Position numbers and translations under genes: made by a program. Below the pieces are notes generated by a model, which did not search any database, was not told the DNA's origin, and was given only the letters and a program-made list of their open reading frames with translations. This document shows positions 55,525 to 64,000 of a stretch of 64,000 bases of DNA, in pieces. The stretch is taken from positions 109,130,501 to 109,194,500 of the forward strand of contig NC_134137.1 in NCBI RefSeq assembly GCF_033958435.1, read 5' to 3'. Position 1 is the first letter of the stretch. Every line of letters begins with the position of its first letter. This DNA is from Carettochelys insculpta. Lineage: Eukaryota; Chordata; Testudines; Carettochelyidae.

Positions 55525-56820
55525 CACCAGTCAACTGGGAAAGAAATTGTGGTAGTTACTCAGAGCCCTCAGGGTTTAGTGTCCTATCAGTGGCTGTGGG
55601 GCATATTTTCTGCTAGTAGTCTCAGATGAGTTACGTGCCAATTTAGATCGTCTCCTCATTCCTTCCATAAACCCATAAAGCTCAGTCTTGCAGCAGGTTA
55701 GATTTTTTTGCCTCCACTGCTCCCCTTGGAAAGCTATTCCGGAACTTTACTCCTTGAATAGTTTGATATCTTAATCTAATTTTGAGCCTAAACTTGTCGA
55801 TGGCCACTCATATCTGCTTGATCTTGTATCAACATTGATACTTAACATGGATAAATACCGGAGAGTGAGAGGATATTTCTATCCCTGGGATGTATTTGTA
55901 GAGTGCAATCACATCTCCCCTCAGTCTTCTTTTGGTGTGGTGGAACAAGCCAAGGTCTTTGAGGCTCATCTCGTAAGGTAGGCTTGCTCTTCCTCTGATC
56001 GTCCTAGTAGCCCTCTCTCTGTACCTGTTCCAGTTTCAATTAATCTGTTGAGCACATAGGAGACCAGAACTGGACACAGTATTCCAAATGAAAAGTCAGC
56101 AGTGCCTTGTATAACAGTACTAATGCTTCCCTGCCTCTACAGGAAATACCTCACCTGAGCAATCCTAGGACAGCATTAGTCTTTTTCCAAGTCACATCAT
56201 ATTGATGACTCGTAGTCAACTTGTAATCCTTCGGTACTACCCAGGTCTTTCTCCTCTGTCACTTGCAAGTAAGAAGTCAACAACATATAGCAGAAATACT
56301 TAATGTTAATCCCTGAATGCCTGATCTTACATTCTGCACTATTTTATCATATTCTTATTATACCAGTTTTCAAGGCCATCCTGATTTTCTTAATGATATC
56401 CCAATCCTTCTCTGTATTGGCAATGCCTCCTAACCTTGTGTCATATGGAAATTTTATTAGCATATTTTATTAGCATACTTGTTTCAAGGTCACTAATAAA
56501 AATGCTAAATAAGATAGATCCCAAAACTGATCTCTGAGGTGCTCCCTTGATAACGTCCTTGCAGCCTGTTGTCTCACCTTTAGCTGGTTTCTTATGTACC
56601 TTTTAACTAATAGTTTCCCATGTGGCATTGTATCAAATGCCTTACTAACATCCTAGTAGATTAGATCTACTTCCACAGGCACTAACCTCAAGAGCTCCTG
56701 GGTACTTGATCCTCCCCTGCAAGCCACAGTCTGTCCCATCCCCTGCCCACGTCTTCCCGCAAACCCAGTCCAGTCTGCTTCCCTGACTAATTCTCTTAAT
56801 TGTATAAAGTTTTCCCTTAT

Positions 56821-57202
56821 GAAATCATGGACACTGGTGGCACACCTACGTTTGTTTATCCTTCCATCAACAGGTTCACCCTCCCTTGCTCAGCAGCCTT
56901 GGGACCTGAACAGTCCCAGACAAGGGATTTTGCCAGACTGGGGTGGTCAACTCTGCCCCCTGCTGGCCTCAGCCCCTGCTCCTGGGCTCCCTACCTACAG
57001 CTTCCCAACTGCTTCTCCTCCCCCACAGGCTCCCCAGCTGCTGGCTCCCAGCCCCAGCTATCCCTCCCAGGCTGCAGTACTCACAGTGTAGAGATTTGCA
57101 TAATCATCTAATTGTTTTTTTAAAGTAACTGTACTTAGAATATGCAAATATTTCACTTCTGAGTTCTAAAATTCCTCAGCTCTGGTTGGCTGCTCTACTC
57201 AG
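56821..57202. other. Unassigned spacer
   Basis: C-rich part (56880-57080) with three overlapping plus-strand frames and no domain. Nothing named. Confidence 0.45.
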
Positions 57203-57500
57203 GGGATGTCTACATTACTGAGTTTTGTCCCCCAAAATTGTTTTTCCTCAATGTAACAGTGACAGTATTCATACACTAATGTGATTTTTTGTCCAGAAAA
57301 ACACCCAGTTTCAATGACAAAAAGCTTCCACCTCTACTATTTTTTTCTTTTCCCCTCCCTTTATTGTCAACAAACAAGTCAATGTAGATACCCTGGTCTG
57401 TTTGGTTGACAGAACTGGCTTCCACCAGTATCCCACAATGCCTGCCCTGATGTCTTTGCTCAGCATTGTGATCTCTGCTGCCCTGAAGGTGCACATCCTG
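57203..57500. mobile_element. TTGACAGA-family MITE fragment
   Basis: GGGGATGTCTACATTACTGA at the left, with ATTGTCAACAAACAAGTCAA and GGTTGACAGAACTGGCTTCC further on, matching the family at 42.5 and 59.7 kb. The right limit is unclear and there is no duplication. Confidence 0.5.
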
Positions 57501-58386
57501 CCCAAAGCTCAGAGAAGTATCTAACATCTGAGGGAGTTTGGGTAACAAAGAGCAAATCACTGAATGCTCCTGTTCTGCCCTGAAAATGAAGCTGGGGAGG
57601 GGTAAAGGTCAGGAAAGGACATAATAGGAAGTGAATAAAAAAGAAAAATATAATGGAAAACTAAATTGCATGATGATAAGTGGCAAATGAAGTAGGAAGA
57701 GCCATAATGATATCTTCTTAAAAAACCTTTTGCCTTTTAGCAAACAAAACAAAACAAAACAAAACAAAACGCCAAAAGCAAAATCCTTTTACTCCTTTAA
57801 TTTAAGACTAAAATATTTAAACAAATATTCAGTATACTGATTTGATATTACTATTTGGTTAATAAAATCATTGGCCTTTGGCATTGGAATCTATTAGTCC
57901 ATATTATGAATATTATCTTGTAACCTCAAGGCATCTTCTAGCTGTTATTATAATAATCAGAATACTTATTAACTTCTACTACAGGAAACACTAACAAGTT
58001 TTCTTTCAAATTAAATCTAAACTTGAATGACTAAATACAATTAGTACTTTTCAATATGAATAAAGTCCATACAAATATTTTATTAGTGTAAATTGGCCTC
58101 AGTTGTTCAAAATAAAACAAGTTTATGCTTTGAATAACACTGTGGTCTCTAGAGAAAATAGTGAAATAATATAAGTCTTGATTTGTCTTTTAGTTCTGAG
58201 GAAAATACAGTTATTCACTGGCCGTATTATTGTTATATTCTAATTTTTCTGACTCAGTCAATGAAATATTTATACTCTGACCTCATTTCTCCTTCAGTTT
58301 AGTTACTCTAGATTTACACTTGGTGTAGTGAGCAGAGAATCAGACTGGTTGTTTTCATGTGACTTTAAGAAGGTAGTTTTGTCATA
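57501..58386. other. Gene-free stretch with pentanucleotide repeat
   Basis: AT-rich. An (AAAAC)n run of about six units lies at 57743-57776. Nothing else recognised. Confidence 0.6.
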
Positions 58387-58997
58387 CACCAGACCCCTGA
58401 CTTACGTGGAGGCTGCATTCTTGCGCTACCCTGCGTAAGTAAAAATTTGTGTAACTCGAGGGAGCCAGGAAACTGACTGGTGCAGCAGTGCTGGTCAGTT
58501 TCCTGTCTCCTGTGAGTGGCAGGGCTCTGGGCTGCCCCCTGCTCACAGGAGTGGGGAAAATGATCAGCACTGCTGCACCGGTCAGTTTCCCTGCCCCTGT
58601 CAGTGAAGGCAGTCAAAAGTCAGGCTGCTGCCCCTGACAGGAGTTGGGAAACTGCTCCTGTCGGAGGTGGCAGTTGCTCCTTTCAGTGGCAGCAACCAAG
58701 AGCCTGGAGTGGGGAAAACACTTCTGTTAGGGGCAGCAGCCAAGTCAGCTGTTGCCCCTGACAGGAGCTGGGAAACCGACCAGCGCAGCAACGCTTGTCA
58801 GTTTCCCCCCTCCTCTGAGTGGCGGGCAGCGCCATGCGCAGGAGCCAGGAAATTGACCAGAGCTACTGTGCTGGTCAGTTTCCTGGCTCCTCCGAGTGGT
58901 GGGCAGCCTGTAGCCAGCCACTAGCTCCCCATCACTCAGGGTTGTGTTAACCTGAGATATGCACAACTTGAGTGCACGCATCTCCAGGGTTCTACTG
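58387..58997. mobile_element. Tigger-like non-autonomous element, copy 2
   Basis: 611 bp. It starts CACCAGACCCCTGACTTACG and ends GTTCTACTG, with TA on both sides (58385-58386, 58998-58999) as Tc1/mariner-type elements produce. GTCAGTTTCCTG(GT)CTCC occurs several times in the body in both orientations, as it does in the copy at 21855. No transposase. Confidence 0.65.
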
Positions 58998-59702
58998 TAT
59001 TTAAATTATAGTTTGTTCGCAGCATACACAGAGAAGTCTGATAAAAATACACATATTCCTGCTGAAAGGTTGCTTCCTAACACCACAATTTACCAGAACC
59101 CCAATGCTCTCTAAGGCAACGAGGCACAGCTCACAATACCTGCCTTAAGCTGATTCTTTCCTGGGTGGCTGACACTGATTCTTGCAGAGCACCTGGCTTT
59201 GCAAACTTGACCAGGAATTTATGATTCAAACACAGACTTCCACACACCCCATATTTAAATCCTATTTTTATTATACTGAAAAGCCCTGTGAATACCTTGG
59301 CAAAAGGGAGCATGTCGTCTGTTATCTGCTGCAAAACAGATGCCATTTTAATTATCGCCTATTCATTGGGTCTGAAATATTCTTTCAAATAGTAAACCAA
59401 CGTTTTCATGTCTTGCATCTAGGAATAATTTTGAGGCAATGGGAATGACTTAATTTCATGAGTACCAGAAAGTGTTGAAGTTCAAGCTATTGCTGGATTC
59501 TATGCGGTGTTATTCATTCCCAATTTTAAGAGAAAAAAGAAAACAAGGAGAAATCATTTAAAAACACAAACAAAATTAAATCTTAATATGAAAGAAAGTT
59601 TTCATTGATTGTACAGCATGACATTGTCTTAATTCTTTATAACGTTCAGTTACAATAGAGATTCAAAAATGTCTGACACTTGAAGATAGAGCTAGACTGT
59701 TA
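58998..59702. other. Gene-free stretch
   Basis: AT-rich. The 88-codon plus-strand frame (59182-59448) shows no domain. Confidence 0.45.
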
Positions 59703-60038
59703 GACTGTGTCTACACTAGAGGGTTTTTCAGCAAAATGGCCATGTTGCCAACAAAACCCATGGAGCATCCAGATTCCCAAGCCATTCCATTGACAGTAAA
59801 TTGATGGAATGCCACATTTTTGTCAACAGCTGTACCCCACTCCACATGAGGTATAATACCTCTGTTGGCAGAGCTCTATTGACAGAAGGCCAGTCTGGAT
59901 GTTCTGGGGGGCTCTCTGTCGACAGACACTGCTTCCAGGACACCAGGCAGCCCTGTCTGCAGTACTTCCTGTTGATTGTTTTGCCAACAGAGTGGTTGGG
60001 CAGTCCAGCCACTCTCTTTGTTGACAGAGTGGATCGCT
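59703..60038. mobile_element. TTGACAGA-family MITE, truncated
   Basis: GACTGTGTCTACACTAGAGG at the left, then repeated TTGACAGA / CTGTCGACAG blocks and GGATGTTCTGGGGGGCTC. The right end merges with the CR1 at about 60040. No second terminus. Confidence 0.6.
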
Positions 60039-60039
60039 C

Positions 60040-61053
60040 ATGGATTGCTTGGAAGATGGTAAACTGATAGGGAACAGCCGGCATGGATTTGCAAAGAACA
60101 AATCATGTCAATTTGCCAATCTGATAGCTTTGTTTGATAGGATAATGAGCCTTGTGGATAAGGGAGAAGCGGTAGGTGTGGTATACCTAGACTTTAGTAA
60201 GGCATTTGATACGGTCTTGCATTATATTCTTATCAATAAACTAGGCGAATACAACTTAGATCGGGCTACTATAAGGTGGGTGCAAAGCTGGCTGGATAAC
60301 TGTATTCAGAGAGTAGATATTAATAGTTATCAATCCTGCTGGAAAGATATAACAAGTGGGGTTTTGCAGGGGTCTGTATTGTGACCAGTTCTGTTCAATA
60401 TCTTCATCAACGATTTAGATTTTGGCATAGACAGTATGCTTATTAAGTTTGCACATGATACCAAGCTGGAAGGGGTTGCAACTGCTTTGGAGGATAGGGT
60501 CAAAATTCAAAGTGATTTGGAGAAATGATATGAGGTAAACAGGATGAAGTTTAATAAAGGCAAATGCAAAGTGCTCCACTTAGAAAGGAACAATCAGTTT
60601 CACACATACAGAGTGGGAAGCGACTGTCTGGGAAGGAGTATGGCAGAAAAGGATCTAGGGGTTATAGTGGACTACTAGTTAAATATGAGTCACCAGTGTG
60701 ATGATGTTGCAAAAAAAGCAAACATGATTCTGATATGCATTAACAGATGTGTTGTGAACAAGACACGAGAAGCCATTCTTCCACTCTTCTCTGCACTGGT
60801 TAGGCCTCAGGTGGACTATTGTGTCCAGTTCTGGGCACCGCATTTCAAGAAAGATGTGGAAAGGGTCCAGAAAAGAGCAACAAGAGTGATCAAAGGTCTA
60901 GAGAACATGACCTATGAAGAAAGGCTAAAAGAATTGGGCTTGTTTAGTTTGGAAAAAAGAAGTTTGATCGGGGACACGATAGCAGTTTTCAGGTATCAAA
61001 AAGGGTGTCATAAGGAGGAGGGAGAAAACTTGTTCTTCTTGGCCTCTGAGTAG
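60040..61053 (+). pseudogene. CR1 ORF2, RT to C-terminus
   Basis: 60040-60384: GNSRHGFAKNKSCQFANLIA, VGVVYLDFSKAFDTVLH and SGVLQGSVL ending at a TGA. Around 60400-60480 is the catalytic region, where the usual FADDTKL appears as an FAHDTKL-type reading (first Asp changed). 60685-61053: ALVRQVDYCVQFWAP-type text, RVIKGLENMTYEERLKELGL and FLASE, then a TAG caused by the ~14-bp deletion shared with 29.39 kb. Confidence 0.85.
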
Positions 61054-61212
61054 CAATGGGATTAAACTGAAGCAAGGGAGGTTTAGGTTGGACATTAGGA
61101 AAAAGTTCCTAACTGTCAGAGTGGTCAAACAGTGAATAAATTGCCTAGGGAGGTTGTGGAATCTCCATCTCTGGAGCTATTTAAGAACAGGTAAGATAAA
61201 TGCCTATCAGGG
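60040..61212 (+). mobile_element. CR1 LINE 3' half, tail lost to PLE junction
   Basis: A well-preserved CR1 starting mid-RT (5' truncated) and running to CTATCAGGGATGGTTATATC. There it meets PLE sequence, and the expected terminal ATTCTATGATTCT tail is missing. Confidence 0.85.
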
Positions 61213-61618
61213 ATGGTTATATCAGCAGGGGTCCCAGTAAAAGGGAGGTCCAGAGCTGACAAGGTCTATTCAGTCAGGGTAGAAATGGCCCATTATCAGT
61301 AGTCTACATCAAGAGAGGAGAAAAAACAAGTCAGATCAGTCAGGGGGGATGTGGCACATTGTCAGATTCTAATGTGGAGGTGTGAACTTCCATCCCAGAG
61401 AAACTGCTTTTGTAATGGACCAGCCACTCGCAGTCTCTATTTAATCCTTGGTTGATGGAGTCAAATTTGCATATGAATTGAATCTCAGAGATTTCTCTCT
61501 TCATTTTATTTTTGAAATTTTTTTGTTGTAGGACTGCTACTTTTAAATCTGTTACTGAGTGTCCAGGGAGATTGAAATGTTCTCCTACAGGTTTGTGTTT
61601 GTTGCCGTTTCTGATGTC

Positions 61619-61933
61619 TCATTTATGTCCATTTATTCTTTTACGTAGAGATCGTCCAGTTTGGCCAAAGTAAATTGCAGTGGGGCATTGCTGGCACATG
61701 ATGGGATATATTATATTAGTAGATGTGCAGGTAAAGGAGCCCCTGATGGTGTGGTTGATGTTAGGTCCTGTGATGATATCGCTGGTGTAGATATGTAAGC
61801 AGAGTTGGCAGGGAGGTTTGTTGCAGGGATTGGTTCCAGGTTTAGAATTACTGTGTTGTGGTCTATCGTAGCTAGTAAGGATTTGTTTAAGGTTGGCAGG
61901 CTGTCTGTTGGCGAGGATACTCCTGCCTCCCAA
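61619..61933 (-). pseudogene. PLE GIY-YIG endonuclease domain
   Basis: Open for 104 codons: RSILANRQPANLKQILTSY, NPCNKPPCQLCLHI (Cys pairs of a PLE linker finger), HTIRGSFTCTSTNIIYPIMC, then IYFGQTGRSLRKRINGHK, which holds the catalytic Tyr/Arg block. The domain would nick target DNA. It ends at a TGA right after NGHK, so the C-terminal end is cut short. Confidence 0.8.
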
Positions 61934-62299
61934 GGCCTGTGAGAATGATGGATGGGTTGCAGAACCCTGATGATGCGTTGGAGAGGCTTTAGCTGGGGGC
62001 TGTATGTGATGGACAGTGGTGTTCTCTTGTTTTCCTTGTGAGGCCTGTCTTGTAGCAGGTGGCTGCTGGGTACCTGTCTGGCTCTGTCAGTCTGTTTCTT
62101 CACTTCCTTAGGTGGGTATTGTAGTTTGAGGAAAGCCTGATAAAGGTCATGTAGATGTTTGTCTCTGTCTCATGGATTGGAGCAAATATGGTTGTACCTT
62201 AGCGCCTGGCTGTATACAATGGGTCATGTAGTCTGCTCTGGATGGAAGCTGGAGGTGTGTAGATAAGCATAGCGGTCTGTGGGTTTTTGGTATTGGGTG

Positions 62300-63300
62300 G
62301 TATTTATGTGACCGATGCTTATCTGCACAGTAGTGTCCAGGAAGTGAATTTCTTGTGTGGACTGGTCCAGGCTAAGGTTGATGGTGGGGTGGAAACTGTT
62401 GAAATCACGGTGGAACTCTTCAAGAGCCTCCTTCCCATGGGTCTAGATGATGAAGATGTCATCAGTGTAGTGCAGGTAGAGGAGGGGCACTAGGGGACAA
62501 GAACTGAGGAAATGTCATTCCAGGTCATCCATAAAAATGTTGGCATACTGTGGAGCCATGCAGGTTCCCCTAGCAGTGCCACTGATTTGAAGGTATAAAT
62601 TGTCCTCAAATCTGAAATAGTTGTGGATGAGAATAAAGTCACAAATCTCCACCACCATTTGTGCCTCAGTCTCATCCAGTATAAGGTTCCTAACAGCTTG
62701 GAGTCCCTCTTCATGTGGGATATTGGTGTAAAGGGCCTCTACTTCCAGGGTGGCCAGGTTGGTGTTTTCAGGAAGGTCACCAATGGATTGTAGTTTCCTG
62801 AAGAAGTCGTTGGTATCTCGAAGAAAGCTGGGGCCACTGGTAGCATAGGGTCTAAGTAGAGAGTCCACATATCCAGACAATCCTGCGGTGAGAGTGCCAC
62901 TGCCTGAGATGAGGGGGCATCTGGGATTCCCAGGTTTATGGATCTTGGGTAGAAGGTAGAATAAACCTGGTTTGGGTTCAAGGGGTATATTTGTGTAGAT
63001 CAGTTCCTGTGTTTTTTAGTGGGTCTTGAGCAGATGCTGTAGTTTCTGTGTGTAATCCTCAGTGGGATCCTGGGATAGTGGCTTGTAGAATGTGTTACTG
63101 GAGAGTTGCCTGGCAGCCTCCTGTCGGTAGTCTGTCCTATTCATGATGACAACAGCACCTCCTTTGTTGGCCTCTTGGATGACAATGTCAGAGTTCTTTC
63201 TGAGGCTGTTGATGGCATTGCATTCTGCATGGCTGAGGTTATGGCGTAAGCGATGCTGCTTTTCCACAATTTCTGTCTGTGCATGTCAGCGTAAGTGACT
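62300..63300 (-). pseudogene. PLE reverse transcriptase
   Basis: 63016-63267: NAINSLRKNSDIVIQEANKG, then GAVVIMNRTDY. Around 62880-62990: FYLLPKIHKPGNPRCPLISG-like text in a shifted frame. 62515-62880: SYVDSLLRPYATSGP-type text, LEVEALYTNIPHEEGL and GTARGTCMAPQYANIFMDDL, with the normal GTxMG Met replaced. After a stop, a YTDD catalytic motif lies at 62458-62469. The order fits PLE RT, which is related to telomerase RT. At least three stops or shifts break it. Confidence 0.8.
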
Positions 63301-63400
63301 GGCAAACAATGATTGCCATCAGCTCGATTTATCTCTACTCCCTCACCCCGGAGAAACCCTTGAAAAATTATGGCAACAAACACCTGCACTGAGGGAGAGA

Positions 63401-64000
63401 ACAGCTGCTGACCCAAGCTGGAAAGATCTGTCTGGCCTGCGAAAGTATCTACCTGAATCAATATTTAGGGTGAGGAATATTATTTGGAACCAATTTCTGT
63501 AGTGTGTTAAGGAGAGCAAGCATATTTTGTGTATTTACTGAAGCGATCTTCTCCATTCTTTTTGTTACCACTTATAACCACTTAAAATCTACGTATGACT
63601 TTCAGTTAGTAAACTTTTCTTGTTTATAATTAAGTTTATGTAATTTCTAATTGGAAGAGGAGAAGCTCCCTTCCTTCACATTGAGGTAGGTGGTGAATGT
63701 CATTTACTTTTGGATTTTTATCTCAACGGCAGGGTGAACATCTGGGTGCTGGAGTAAATCCCTGAAGTAGAATCCTCCCACAGCTGAGTTCAGTGTCTGC
63801 ATCTGCAGCTGAGTGTGGCCTTGCCTGTGGGTTTTACTAGAAGAGGCTGAAGAGCCTGGCTCAACAAGACCACATAAAAGGAGGCCAAATCTGGCAATGA
63901 AGTCGGAGTGGGGCTCAGTGTTGTCTACGCACTTCAGATGACAGCCCAGGGTCACAACTTGTCACACCGCAATGGGTAACTTTTGAGAAGGAGAATAAAG
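63401..64000. other. Unassigned end of window
   Basis: After the PLE N-terminus the sequence is AT-rich to about 63650 and GC-richer beyond. The 63640-64000 part reads like the edge of an LTR or other retroelement running off the window, but I could not identify it. An 83-codon minus-strand frame (63704-63955) has no domain. Confidence 0.35.

Larger units (their letters stand above)
51604..56820 (-). mobile_element. CR1 LINE expanded by four insertions
   Basis: One minus-strand CR1 copy lies in five segments: 51604-51626, 51881-51914, 52733-52845, 53531-53694 and 55525-56820. Together they read as a continuous CR1 3' region, from the tail (GACTTTAAGACCAAAAGGGA) through ACTTCCTGTACATTACCAGC, GCTGAGTTGCTGAAGTAATC and GAGGAAGGTGAAAACCCCCA to the ORF2 end (TTCCGGAACTTTACTCC, then ACATCTCCCCTCAGTCTTC) and RT remnants near 56400-56800. 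About 1.6 kb of CR1 is spread over 5.2 kb. Confidence 0.85.
61213..63400 (-). mobile_element. Penelope-like element, nearly full coding part
   Basis: On the minus strand, in order: N-terminal region (63016-63267), RT (about 62300-62980), linker (61930-62300), GIY-YIG (61619-61933), then a 3' part with GGGAGGTCCAGAGCTGACAA, as in the inverted termini at 200-260. The RT-then-GIY-YIG order is diagnostic for PLEs. Stops and frameshifts make it non-functional. Confidence 0.8.

Noticed and set aside
1..64000. CRISPR arrays, operons, ribosome binding sites and bacterial terminators
   Set aside because: Nothing of this kind is seen. The window is vertebrate, and its repeats are transposons rather than regularly spaced direct repeats.

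Overview
This window looks like non-coding DNA of a land vertebrate, most likely a turtle. It is dominated by CR1 LINE copies with the usual 3' ends (TCATAGAATCATAGA / CCCTTCCAG-type tails). It has two tRNA-derived SINEs whose tails resemble CR1 3' ends, an arrangement known from cryptodiran turtles. It also holds many short elements with GGCTRYGTCTACAC termini, hAT elements, Penelope-like (PLE) pieces, a Ty3/gypsy remnant and MIR-like fragments. Species assignment is inference. I find no convincing intact host gene. The only host-like coding matches are a 47-codon cadherin-repeat fragment near 0.9 kb, which looks like CELSR-type sequence, and a weak candidate exon near 24.7 kb.

Layout. 0-2.4 kb: inverted PLE termini, a microsatellite, the cadherin fragment and three plus-strand CR1 pieces. 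2.8-5.7 kb: a long minus-strand CR1 split by a short inverted-repeat transposon. 6-9.3 kb: a hAT-like element, old single-copy-looking DNA and another inverted PLE terminus. 9.7-11.8 kb: a gag-only Ty3/gypsy element with both LTRs. 14.7-16.9 kb: a Harbinger derivative and a CR1 interrupted by a near-perfect palindrome. 21.9-24.4 kb: a Tigger-like repeat, a CR1 piece and a PIF/Harbinger element that still carries a decayed transposase. 28-32.7 kb: one CR1 split by two hAT elements, the first holding its own CR1. 33-35 kb: MITE and CR1. 35.5-40.4 kb: a MITE, then an endonuclease/RT LINE with a zinc-finger tail, itself split by a palindrome. 42-47.7 kb: SINE, MITEs, a second Harbinger derivative and a plus-strand PLE split by a SINE. 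49.6-56.8 kb: a hAT, an inverted PLE terminus and a CR1 expanded to about 5.2 kb by four later insertions. 58.4-63.4 kb: a Tigger-like copy, a CR1, and a long minus-strand PLE with RT and GIY-YIG remains.

How the parts relate. The main story is layered transposition. Many boundaries can be placed by eye from target-site duplications: 3 bp for the GGCTRYGTCTACAC elements and 8 bp for the hATs. In several cases the interrupted host repeat reads straight through once the insert is removed. The Harbinger copy at 22.5-24.4 kb shares one end with the palindromic MITEs and the other with the 710-bp derivatives, so it represents the kind of autonomous parent that could have mobilised both. All recognised transposase and reverse-transcriptase frames carry stops, frameshifts or lost catalytic residues. 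All alignments here were made by eye from the sequence and from remembered family features, with no database search.
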